DNA from: Oxyruncus cristatus
Lineage: Eukaryota; Chordata; Aves; Passeriformes; Cotingidae
Assembly (NCBI GenBank): GCA_013399855.1
Contig: VXAY01006085.1
Location: forward strand, 606,685-670,684
Length of the DNA: 64,000 nucleotides
Direction of reading: 5' to 3'
Shown: piece by piece, positions 36,357 to 47,320 of the stretch
Position numbering within the stretch: the first letter of the stretch is position 1
How the letters are laid out: every line of letters starts with the position of its first letter
Translations under genes and position numbers: made by a program
Notes under the pieces: generated by a model
Told to the model about the DNA's origin: nothing
What the model saw: the letters and a program-made list of their open reading frames with translations, nothing else
Databases searched by the model: none

Positions 36357-39300
36357 GAAGGAAGCACATTTTTGGCCAAATGAAAGGGAAAAAAACAAAT
36401 AGTCTGATGGTTAAGTCATATGCCTGAGGTATGACACGCAAGATGGAATTCCTCCCCTCTCATATTCATTCTGGCTTTCTCAGAGTGCACAGTATGTACT
36501 TAGGTGTCTCAGGGGATGAGTTCCCTAGCCACTAGCTCTTCTGTACATTGGCTTCCCCTCCTCTAAGGCTTTGCAAGCCATTCTGCACTTTGCCCAGGCT
36601 CAAAACAAGAGACCCATCTGTGTTTTACAGACTGGAAAACTTGTTTCCCATTCAGCTCCATTTGTAATTAAGTATTTTATTCCTCCTCAATTTCAAGGTT
36701 TTCCTTTAAGTTCTTGAAACATGATGAAATGGAGAGAAACCTGCAGGTATTATTCTATTCTCTCACTTTCCAGTAACAATCCACATAAATTATGAGTCTA
36801 AAGAGGACTATTCTGATCAGCTCTAAGAGCTCTTCCCAAAGCCCCATGGAAATCAAATAAATTCTTTGGTGCAGCTGACTTCGCAGAGTGCTGACTTACC
36901 ATGACTGGTTGTTCATGAATATGTAAATTCTGGGCAGTTAAGTTGGGGATTTGGTAAACCAAACCTCAACTCTGGTCTCCATCACAGCCATCAACTTTTT
37001 GCAGTTCAGTTGATGGTTGGAAATTTATTTCTCTATTACCAAACCTGCCATCCCACCAACTTCTTGACAGTGTTTCCATTTGAACTGCTGTCTGAAATTA
37101 GGTTCTTCATCATTTAAGATAGAATTAGGAGAAAATATACACTTTTGGGAGAAGGGAATACATGTCTTGTAATTGCCACTTGTGGGGTTTTAGCTACAGT
37201 TTTTAAATAATAATTTCTGAGAATCTGGTAACATAGCTGGTTGACATAGCATCAAATAAGCTAATAATTTAAATTTATTTTTTGGTCATTTTTTTAATTT
37301 GCCAGAGAGAAGGAAGCATTTATTTTTTATTTTGGAAGACTGTAAATATATCAAAAGTGTTTATTCAGTCCTGTTGGAAACACAAACACTATGTTTGTGC
37401 TGGGAAGCAAAACAGTTCAGGCATGGATTCAAGAGCGCTCTGTGATTAGCTATACTGTTAATTGTTAGCATGATTCCTAGCTTGGTTTTGTGCTGTGCCA
37501 GCTGTGCCTGGGCACAGTGAGGGAGTCACTAGGGACAGGAGATCATTTCTAACAGGCCATTAGGACTTGGCTACTCTGTTCTGGGAGGGAAGAGGGCTTA
37601 GCTCTATGGACCAATATGAGCTGTGCACTGTGCACTGCCAGCTGGCCTCAGGTCCACAGAAGGATCCATGGCCCACTTAATTTACTGATATAGATGTAAC
37701 CAGTAAAACTGTGGCCAGCACAAGGAGAGATGAAGCAGAAAAGTTTCAGTAGTCAAGAGTATTTTCACCTTAATATGAGCAGCACTCCAAGTCACCTTTT
37801 CCTAGACCTACCTAAAAGCTTTTTTTCTTGAAAATATAATTTTGAGGTTAGAAATTACCTTTGCCTTTTTAATTTAAACTGTCCAAGCTAGGAAGTGCTC
37901 TAGGGAAGCATTTTCATGGTGCTCTGAGTGATTTCATACTTATCTATTTAATTATCTTCACTTATAATAAACTCTGCCTTGTAACAGTATGTAGTGCTCT
38001 ACCTTGTTCTAATTAATGAATCAGTTAATGGACAACCTGCAGAGTCAGAGTATGCTAATTTAGAGAGGATCTAGTTAATTTGTTGAAAGATACTGATGAT
38101 GTTGAAGCTGCCCAATATTCGGAATGATAAAATAGTCCTTCCAGACAGAAACCAATGGTCACAGTCACTAAAGCTGGAGTTAAAGACAGAAAAATGATTC
38201 TTTAAATTTATCACAGTGCTGAGACACTACTCTTCAAAATGATGTTTCTTTAAAGACATTCATGAATAATACATCAGAGACATTAAGAAGATACCTGTGA
38301 TTGTGTACTAGGATGTAGTTCTGAGGCACAGCCTCTGCATATGGATGGCTCTTGGTGCTGACATCAGACAATTCTGAAATCCTAAGGTCATGCTGGATGT
38401 GCAGTAACTACAGATAATAAACAGGGAACAGTGTACAGTGCTGGCAAGCAGTCAAAATTTGTGTGCCTATATTTTGGAAGGGAGGGTAGCAGATGACTTT
38501 CAGAATATGGAACTCAAGTGACGTCACATAAAACAGGAGATGAAACTTTTTAGTGGTAAGATGGAGTTTAAATAGCAAAGAGCTAAATAGAAAAAATTCA
38601 CATTTCACGCTACACTGTAAACAAGAAAGCTTCTAGGGATTTAATTGCTTGGTTTGCATGAACAACAGGGAAAAGCAATTAAAAAGAGCATTATGGGGAA
38701 GATAAATAATTTCTACCCCTTGCAGAGGATAACCTCTTGAAAAATAATCAAGATCAGGTGTTATCAGAAGTAAAGGCACTCAGGCAAATTGACAGACTGA
38801 TGAGCAGTAGGTCCTAAGCACAGGACTGTACATGCATCCAAGTGCTGGAGTTTGAGAGTGAAGCTTTTGAGAGTACAACAGAGGTTTGCAACTTTTAATT
38901 AAAGTATTTTGTATTTCTGAATCCTGAAGTTTCTTGAAGTGAGTTTTTGAGGGGATGACGTGTATCTATCTAAAATTGCTTTGAGAAAGATCTTGAACAC
39001 TGAATACTGACAAGTTTGCTTTTAATTACTGGTACAATGGCTGAAACAGTAACTAAAATATTTATAAAATATTTATAAAACTTCCTGGTGTAAGGAAAAC
39101 AAACATGCCTAACTTCAGACAAGAATACAATGGGGTTTTAGCCTGAAAGAGTTTTCAGAGTATGTAAACAAAATGGTATGGAAAACAGGACTGGAAACCT
39201 TGAATGGAGTTTTCAAAATGTTTGCTAAATGCCACATGGAAAGACTTTGAGGAAGCTAAATAATGATTGGTTTACAGGAAAATTACTATCATAGATTGAT

Positions 39301-39502
39301 AACCAGGTAAGGAAGAGAAAGCCATTAAAATTTTGTCAAGATAAAGAAAGCGAGGTTGCCCAGCCTTTCGTTTCGCTTACCTAGAGTTAAGACTGTTCAC
39401 GTAAAAGAAAGGAGCAAAAAGGTGGCAAAATCTTTATATGACACAGCTATTACTATTAAACAACTCAGGAAACTTCACAAATACCCAAGAACACTAAAAT
39501 AG
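36357..39502. other. Non-coding stretch, no gene recognised
   Basis: Frames are at most about 66 codons beyond the LTR. Around 37420-37680 composition is more balanced, with a small GTGCCTGGGCAC inverted repeat near 37506 and a doubled GTGCACT near 37625. It may include conserved non-coding sequence, but the evidence is weak. Confidence 0.6.
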
Positions 39503-39680
39503 ATATGCTGGGTCACACCATAAATCAACTTTCTCCAGGACCCTGTTTCTGATAGCACACATATAGGAAAAGAACATACCAAGAAGAAAGGTAAACATTA
39601 ATATTTCTCCTGGTATACCTTCCTAGCTTCTAGCTGTCTGCAGAACAGACTTACCAAGAAGATTTATCTGAGACTTTATA
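39503..39680 (-). mobile_element. Ancient CR1-type fossil
   Basis: The plus strand reads ATGCTGGGTCACACCATAAA, then CTCCAGGACCCTGTTTCTGA and later CCTGGTATACCTTCCTAGC. This order follows the reverse complement of an old amniote repeat that typically reads ATGCTGGGTCAGACCAAAGG, then a CCAGTATCCTGTCTCTGACA segment, then CCCCAGCATACTCTCCCAGC. It is heavily diverged, so it probably predates the bird radiation. It could be a CR1 subfamily tail or a SINE that shares one. Confidence 0.6.
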
Positions 39681-40693
39681 TTTAATAGATTCAGGGAGTC
39701 TAGCAAATTAGATGTTTACTTAATAGCAAATGAAACTCTATAATAAAGATAAATGCTAAGTAATGCATATTCCAGTAAATAATTTGATTTAAACATATTA
39801 CTGGGTTATAAATTAGCTGAAGTCACTTCAGGAAAAAAAAAAAAATCCAAGACTCCAGTGTGAACTCTTTATTCTTTGTCATTTATATATTAACTATTTG
39901 TATTGCAACAAAATCTCCAGACACTGATCATGCTTCTACTGTGCACATCCATTACACAGATAGAGTCAAAAGTCTGCAGCCTGAAAGATGTGGCAATCTG
40001 ATTGTACCAACAGACAGGCAGATGTGGGGGAACAAGGAAACAATGAGGCAATATTGATTGGAAGGATAAGCAGTGGTGTCAGATTAATTGACCTTTTTTC
40101 ATTCTGCATTGGTGGTCAAAAAGAAAACAACATGTTAGCATGTATAATGCCATTACATGAATCAATGAGTTCTAATCTTACCATCTCAAAAGGGTACAGT
40201 AAAGCCAGAAGGAATGTAGAGCCAGATGACAGAAATTATTCGGAAAACAGAAATGTGAGCTTCAAAGGTTGGGAATAGTTAATTTAATGGGGAAATATGG
40301 TTTCAAGATGTGAAATATTAAAGGAATTAGTAATAATAACATGCAAAGACTGTCAGTTGGATGTCCCTATTCAGCTGTTTACTTATGTAGGTCATAGTAG
40401 ACAAAAATTTAAAAACCAGCATCTGAAATGCAATTTTTCCCTATGTGCTGTATACTTCATATATGGAATGAGTTGTTACTCTCTGATGTCACCGTGACTG
40501 ATGCCACTTCAGTCCTATTCAAACTGGAGCTGCAGGTTAATCTGAATAATGCCATGTGTAATTGTGATTCTCTTCTTTTAATGGTATGCACATCTCTATG
40601 CATCCAGGCATTGTCTAGCCACTCTCTTCTTCCATGAAGGACATGGAAATATTTTCCTCATGGACAGTTTAGCCAATAATTGTCCGGCACTGG
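39681..40693. other. Non-coding stretch, no gene recognised
   Basis: There is a poly-A run near 39833-39845 and open frames up to 96 codons (39988-40278) with no recognisable product. Nothing else can be supported. Confidence 0.6.
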
Positions 40694-40808
40694 GTTTCTT
40701 GCTGCTGTATCTGAAGCACTTAATAGATACCCACCTAATGCTAGATACCCACTGTGGAAAAAATAGGACACCAGATGAGGTTGGTCTGACCTAGAGCAGC
40801 AGTTGCTT
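40694..40808 (+). mobile_element. Ancient CR1-type fossil
   Basis: Pieces in the expected order are CTGCTGTATCTGAAGCACTT, ACTGTGGAAAAAATAGGACA, CCAGATGAGGTTGGTCTGAC and CTAGAGCAGCAGTTGC. These parallel the old-repeat order of an ATCTGAAGCA segment, a GGACACTGGGCTAGATG segment, then TTGGTCTGACCCAGTATGGC. It is on the opposite strand to the copy at 39.5 kb and just as decayed. Confidence 0.55.
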
Positions 40809-41479
40809 TGACCTTTAACGAGAAACTCTATTAAATATCAGAATTAAGATTATAATGTATGCCTATAAATGATTGGTAATATTGAGTTTTTAGCATGCAT
40901 TTAGTTTTCAGTTCTGGCTCACTGCCCAACTGCAGCAGGACTGATGGGAGCATTTCAGAGATGTCTTTTCTTCTCCCTCTCTTCTCTAGTACTATGGAAG
41001 GAAGGAGAGGAGGGAGAAATGACAATGTTTTAGCTACAAACGTTACCACTAACTTCAAGAACAATTAGAAACTGCACAATGAATAATTCAGCATTTTGTC
41101 ACTTCAGGGGCTTTCCATTCTGCTTTTATAATTCAGAACACTTTCTTCCCTCCCCCTTCTTGTTAAGGAGAAATCCTAGCTGGAGAGGCAATCTCCAGGG
41201 ACTGGCTGCTGCTTAACATGCAGGTGGCATTCCCTGGGGTTTGCAGGCAGCCCCAGCTGGAGGCATGTTGACTGTGTGCACATTGGACCTCTGTGGGACA
41301 CGGCCTGGTCATGCTCACGCAACTACAAAACTGAAAAAGGCATTTCCTGTAAAAACGTTTTTTTCTTTCTTATTTCTTGCATTGTTTGAGAAACAGGATG
41401 CAACATGAAATTAAAGGGAAATTGTGTTATCTGAGAATAGGATCCTAGAGTACTAATAATTTAGAACAGAATTACATTG

Positions 41480-41482
41480 TCT

Positions 41483-41514
<32 letters not shown>

Positions 41515-41518
41515 CTCC
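41480..41518. repeat. Polypyrimidine (TTTTC)n/poly-T tract
   Basis: About 39 pyrimidines in a row start as TTTTC units and pass into poly-T, then CTCCAG. The tract plus CAG looks like a vertebrate splice acceptor, but no open exon with coding character follows. I treat it as a simple repeat. Confidence 0.75.
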
Positions 41519-42815
41519 AGTGGAGAAAACTGTTACTCTGTAATGACAGGGTCTGATAAAGACAGGAAAAGTGGGTAAGAAATGAGTGGGCAGACAGGCA
41601 CACACTATAAGTACAACAATTTTCTAGCACCTAGTTTATCTGAGGAGCTGAAGACCTCTTGTTGTCCTTCAAATGAAATTGCATTCAGTGATGTTTTTAT
41701 GTATAAAAGACCCAAATAAACAAACAAAAAAACCCTTCTTTGCAAAAACCTCTTTTCTTCTCTTGCTACTACTGTCAATAGGAGCATTGCATTGTGGTGA
41801 AAAAATGTTGAACAAAGAAAACCTGTAATTAAAGAAAAGCTTTAAAAGAGGCTTCCAAGGACAACATATTGTTCCAGCTCAGAATAGAACTGTGCTTTTT
41901 AAAAGTCAGGGCTTGCAAGTCAGTCTATTTTTAGTGCCAAGGTTTATTATTACAGTGTTCAGATTTATATACACAACACTAAATATTATGTTATAAGGGG
42001 ATAGTCTATGTGGCCAGATGAGTGCTAGTATTTTGTGGTTTTGTTTTGTTTTTTTTTGACATTGCACAGGTACTCAGCACATTTTATAGCACAGGTTTTC
42101 AGGAATAGTTTTGGCTGCACTGTGACCTATAACAAAAAATGGGGCCAAAATCATTGCACGTGGGTGCTTCACCTGAGATATTAGCAAATCTTTCCTCACT
42201 CTAGTATTTTTATGTCTAGGAAATAAGCTATACATATGAATAAAATGGTCCACCTTGCAGAACATTCCTTCAGAGCTCATGGGCCACTTCAGCCCCTTCA
42301 GATCATAGAGAATGTGATTCAGATTCTAGGCTGATTGCTGATCAGGCAGATATTTCTTAGCACCTCTTCTGCAGTCCTATCTCTCCAATGTGTCTCTTTA
42401 GCTAGTAGAGGAGAAATACAGCAAATAGTGGTTTGTTGAATTATCTCAGAACTATGGTTTCATCAGATAAGGCTGGATTGCCATTGAGAGGAGAAAACTC
42501 CTTTGTTCCCAGATGAGAACTCCCAAATTCTTCACTGTGGTCTTCCAGATCATGGAGTTCATGCTACTAAAAGGCAAATCCAGTGGAAAATAACTGTTTT
42601 TTAGCAGAACAGTCCCTGATGTGCCTGATTGCTCAGTGGTGCAGTGCTGTCATGGTGGGGGGCATGAAGCACCACATGGGTTGGAGCTGAACATGCATTT
42701 CAGATCAGCTCATTAGGCAGCTGCACACTCAGTTACTTCCTTTCACACATCTATCTTCTAGGACTCCACACCAACTAAAGGCACAGGATGATTGCACTCT
42801 CCACTGATGACGAGT

Positions 42816-42857
42816 CTTAGTTTATAAGATGTTAAGCCTTAGTTTATAAGATGTTAA
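42816..42857. repeat. Perfect 20-bp direct duplication
   Basis: CTTAGTTTATAAGATGTTAA occurs at 42816-42835 and again at 42838-42857, with a two-base spacer. Identical copies indicate a recent duplication or an assembly artefact. Confidence 0.9.
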
Positions 42858-44286
42858 TAATTGTGAATATTGCAGTTTGAATATATCCCTGTGGCATTTC
42901 AACACTGTATTTGGTAGGATGTCATGCTGCAGAATATGGCTTTCAGGAGCTTTCGCATATTTGTAAGGCTACTTGTAATGTGACGTTGAATCATGCAGAC
43001 AGTAGAGAATAACATATGCCTTCAACGTTTCTCTACTGACAATTTTGCCAATTTTTAGTATTACAACACTTCTGCAGATAAGGCTATAAGAGTAGGTTGT
43101 TCCATTAACCACAGAACAGATGAAATTAGTCATTAGCTGTGACTACCCAAAGCTGTGCACGTTTGTGTTTGCCAGTCAGTATGCTTGGCTGAATGGCCTG
43201 TAGGTACATGTGTTCTGCTGCCAAAACACGACATATAACAGATGAATTCTGCCTGTCTTTCCCTTTCTGGCATTCTCCTCTAACCAAGCAATATTCTTCA
43301 TGGAACTTGCAGGAATTTAATTATCTTTGACACTTCAACTTCTCTTTCCAATTCACTGATAATTAACCAATAATGCAAAACATAGTAAACGTGGTCTGAA
43401 ACAAATCTACAATCAGTTAAGCTGTCTGTGCCTTGAGAAACCACCGTCAAAATATATATTAAAAATAAAATGTTGGGACGATCCTTTTTCTACCTGTAGT
43501 TAGATTCTATATTGTAGAGACTGCAACATAATGTTTATATAAATCATTACACACTTGAGCGGAAAACATTCCAGTTTTGAAAGGATATCCAATAGCTTTT
43601 GTTTCAGGGTCTTATCTCCATTTTTTTCCTATTGATGTTTAAGCACTCTACCGTATATCTTCATTTGCTGGGTCTTTCACTGCAGATCACATAACTTTAG
43701 GCAATGGTAATATTACTATGTTAATATTGTTATAATATGCTATTGATCAGCATTCTATAAATATTTGATAAGTTAATTGCCCAAAATTATAAGTGCCATA
43801 AAAATCTTACAGGAGGAACTCCACATGAGTAGAGACAATGCAGTCCATTTTCCTGCTCTGAAAGACTTTTATCCTCAGAAGCTTGTTCATTTCTCCCCAT
43901 TATGTCAGGTAACCTGATAAAAGATACTTCGTCCTCCTATGAAGCCTGTCCTTCTCGTGTGCCTACAACTCTTTTGGCTACAACACTGCTATCTGATGAC
44001 TAACGGTGCAGTCAGCACCTGAGCTATGCTGCCTTAGTTTTCATGTGTATTTTCATATTTATATCAGTTCTCTTGACAGATCATCTTTTTTTCTCATGAC
44101 TGCATAGGGAGTATTACAATAGGCCTGGAGCCTGGCTATGATAGGATACTCCTGTAGATTAGTACAACATTGTGATAATGAATACAGGAGGGTAAAATAA
44201 ACCCTCTATCCTAATGGTGTTAAAGAGTAGAAATAGAAATGGAAAATTCTCATCAGTTTTGTATGTGTGTGTCTATATAAATTATG

Positions 44287-44346
44287 AAATCATAAAATAT
44301 CTCTGGTTGGAAGGGACCCATAAGCACCATCTAGTCCAAGTTCCAA
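44287..44346 (-). mobile_element. CR1 LINE 3'-end fragment, short
   Basis: AATCATAAAATATCTCTGGT, TTGGAAGGGACCCATAAGCA and CCATCTAGTCCAAGTTCCAA form the reverse complement of a CR1 3' end. Only about 60 bp survive. The fragment is bordered on its right by a short TA-rich repeat (44348-44380). Confidence 0.85.
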
Positions 44347-45484
44347 CTATATATATACAGATATATATGCATGTGTATGTAAGAGAGAAAACAATATTTA
44401 GTATCTTTCCCCTTATCTTGAATTTGGTTATGGTGATTCTGATTTTTAATTCCAAAGCCCTATGGACTGCGTCAGTACCACTGACAGATGGCTGAGGAAA
44501 AGACACCGAGATCTCCACAGTAAAAATCATTCAGATGGAATGGCTGAACTAAGCATGTGCTTTGTGAAGTTGGAGAGAAGATAACAGAATGTTATGACTA
44601 GCACATTTCAACAACCCATTTTTAGAAATGTCAATTTCTCTGAGTTAGTCGGAGAACAACAGCCCTTCACAGTGCCCAGACCCTAACCCTGAGTTTGAAG
44701 GATGTCCATGGCTAACAGTTGCCAGTAAGTAGTAGGTGTGATGCCAAACACCTCAGAACTGTTTCTCATGCTTCATGGGGCTGGCAGGAACCACTACTGC
44801 AGGTTATACACCATGTGCACAGAGAGTTCAGACCACATATGAAATCCAGACTGATGTCTTAGATTGTTTAATGTCTGGAATCACTTTCGTAGAGACCTGG
44901 CATCCAGGATCTCAGCTCATTCAGCCTCTCCAATTTTGGATCCTTCCTTGTCACAAAAACAGTACAGTCTTCACTGTCCTAATTCCATTTGCACCACGCT
45001 TTGTAGGCTGTGACTAATATATTTTTTTTAAGTAATCTGGACAAGAGATAATTAGATAAATAATTCTGTCCATCCAAATCTCACTTATTTGAAGACTCAT
45101 ATATTCAAATATTCACCTAAACTTGGGCAGCAATCCAGGCTGCCTTCCCCTACTCCACTCCTGAGTGGTTTCAGAGAGTTTGACACTTCACTGCCTGTTG
45201 AGTAACTGCAGGTTCTTGGATAAACGTAGTAGATGCCAGTTTCATGACAAAATAAAAGAAAATAGCTTTAGTTAAAATAAGTATTAGATCTATTATTCTT
45301 GACAAAGGGTATTGCAGATGAAAACAGGCTTTTTCTTTCTAGAGAAATGGTACAAAAAAACAATTATCCTTTGGAGATTATTAAATAGACTAAGTGTGTA
45401 AGTCTGACAGATCCTCATCTGCAGAAAATAGACTGGGTAAAATAAGGAAAATGTTGTTATTTCCCTGTTCTTCCACTTGGTTAC
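44347..45484. other. Non-coding stretch, no gene recognised
   Basis: It opens with an impure (TA)n/(TG)n tract and continues as unique DNA. Open frames of 80-93 codons have no recognisable product. Confidence 0.6.
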
Positions 45485-45578
45485 CTGTTCTTGACCTCTT
45501 CTTCCATTATCCTGACATAGGCTTATGGTTATTAGGTTAGATGAACCCTTGGTCTGAAGCAGTATGCTTGTTCTTACC
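45485..45578 (+). mobile_element. Ancient CR1-type fossil
   Basis: CCTGTTCTTGACCTCTTCTT, ATTATCCTGACATAGGCTTA, TTAGGTTAGATGAACCCTTG and GTCTGAAGCAGTATGCTTGT follow the order of the same old repeat seen at 39.5 and 40.7 kb (GGGCTAGATGGACCCTTGG, then TCTGACCCAGTATGGCTGTT). Among the three fossils this has the clearest match at its 3' part. Confidence 0.7.
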
Positions 45579-46439
45579 TACTTTAACTGCTTAGTCCTGT
45601 AAGTACCTGAGTTCTGCAGATACCTTTCAGTCTGGTGTGGAAGTTCCTTAGGTGTGCATATTTTTTCCCCAATGCAAGTTCAGAATCAGATGAACCTCTA
45701 GATCCCTCAAGAAATCTGTTCTGCTTCAGTATTTCCAAACAAGCCAACTAATCAACACTTCTTGTAGTGAGTAAGAACATTTGCTCGAGCAATAGGGGAC
45801 TTACTGCCCAGGTGACTCTGCATCTTTGACATCCTTGAATGCTATCACATGCTCACATTAGTTTCCTAATATATCCCAAAACTTGCAGCTTTCTCTTTGT
45901 GAAGAGAAAACCTTGTTCAGATGGCAAAAATATTTCTGCCTAGATTGTAAAAAAAATCTCTTATTTCTAGCCCTCACTAAGAAGTAGAACTGTCCTGGTT
46001 TGTTCAGGCTTTTCTCCTTGATGCACTCTGCATGTATTACTGAAACCTGAAGCTTTCTTTTCTGTTTTCCTTCAATTTTACAAATAAGCCCACCCTGAGA
46101 AGCTGTATCACAACTACCAACCTTGTAGCTTTAGAAGATTAACTGAGAAGTCTCACGGAGCCTGCTAACATCGTATAATTGACTGAGGGAGTTCTCCTAA
46201 AGAGAAGAATAAGGAACTCCCTTTCTGCTAGACTCTCATCATTGGCTGTTTACTTTTGAAAAGCTTTTTTTTGGGAGGGGAAGGGCACAGGGCAGAAGGA
46301 GAACGAATTCTTGACAGCACTTTTAGTTGTTTTCAGAAGGAAAACCTCAGCACTATTCACGCAGGCTGTTCTTGTTTGCTCACTTGTCTGGATTGTTTGC
46401 CTCTGTTTGGAAGAATTAAAGCATTTTCAGAAAAGTAAT
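45579..46439. other. Non-coding stretch, no gene recognised
   Basis: Unique DNA with frames of at most 60 codons. No repeat or signal was recognised. Confidence 0.6.
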
Positions 46440-47320
46440 CTTATCACATGAGAGGGCAATTAGACATTTTGTAATCCTATCACCCCTGTGCTGAAATTAC
46501 CATGCCCAGTTAGCAATAACTCTTCTTCTAAGAACAGTGAGCAGCAGCACAGCATGAATTATTTAACTCGATGCTGCGCTTCCTGTTTTCAAGTCACCAG
46601 AATAATACTGGCACCACAGACAGTAATTATCCCCAGCATAGAGAAGAAACAGTTAATGGAACCTGCCTTTCAAATCAATATTATTAATTCAAGGAAAGAA
46701 ACAGCATGTACTATCTGTCGCCTATGGAGTTTTGATCTGTGCTTGATGTCATGCTGAAGTAAGTGGTTGCCATGGAGATTGGAGCTTGTGTCTGCATATC
46801 CCTCCCTGCCAGCGAGCTGTGAGGAGTGTTTTTGGAGAGGAAGTGCCCATCTGTAGTCAATCACTATTGTTCTGGCAGAGCAACATGCTGGCCTCGCTGC
46901 AGCCTTCCGAACTGCGTCACAACTCAGCAGTGTCAGCCCCTCTGAATAAAGACTCCCTGTTGAACCAGATTTATCCACCCTGCCATTTTCACTGTCAGTT
47001 GATTATCTGCTTGTATTTTCTGGCTGTGCTAATGCAGTCTCTTAGCACTGTTATCATAGAATCTCTACAGCCTGATATCTCGCAAAGCTGGATGGATCTT
47101 CCGTGTTTGCTTGCTTTCTTTATCACCCCCATCACTTGATCAAGGGAAAGCACCCATACTACGTCAGCTACTTTGCTTGTTTTCTTTCCTCTTAGATGCA
47201 GAAGACCTTGAAAGCCTGACTGTGTTTCCTCTTCTGTACAAATTCCTAGCAACCTACTATGAAGCAAACTGCTTGTAATAGATCCTTGTATTAAATCTTC
47301 ACTATTAATTGCCAGCATAT
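46440..47320. promoter_or_regulatory. Candidate conserved regulatory element
   Basis: This block has few stop codons on either strand: open frames at 46488-46757 and 46786-47139 on plus, and 46670-46978 and 46995-47318 on minus. Composition is more balanced than the flanks and no repeat is visible. None of the frames encodes a recognisable protein, and good frames on both strands argue for composition rather than coding. Motifs include an X-box-like site GTTGCCATGGAGAT (46766-46779; RFX consensus GTTGCCATGGCAAC) and homeodomain cores TAATTAT and ATTAATTC upstream of it. This texture is typical of vertebrate developmental enhancers, but conservation is not tested, so the call is inference. An unannotated exon or lncRNA promoter is the main alternative. 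Confidence 0.35.

Larger units (their letters stand above)
40809..44286. other. Non-coding stretch with a GC-richer patch
   Basis: No gene was recognised; frames are at most 77 codons. The 41160-41330 part is GC-richer than its surroundings and unique, and a polypyrimidine tract precedes CAG at 41480-41520. A direct duplication at 42816-42857 is listed separately. The rest is ordinary AT-rich DNA. Confidence 0.6.

Noticed and set aside
35722..36379. Overlapping open frames of 75-113 codons as genes
   Set aside because: They lie inside or on the edges of the solo LTR on both strands and resemble no retroviral or host protein.
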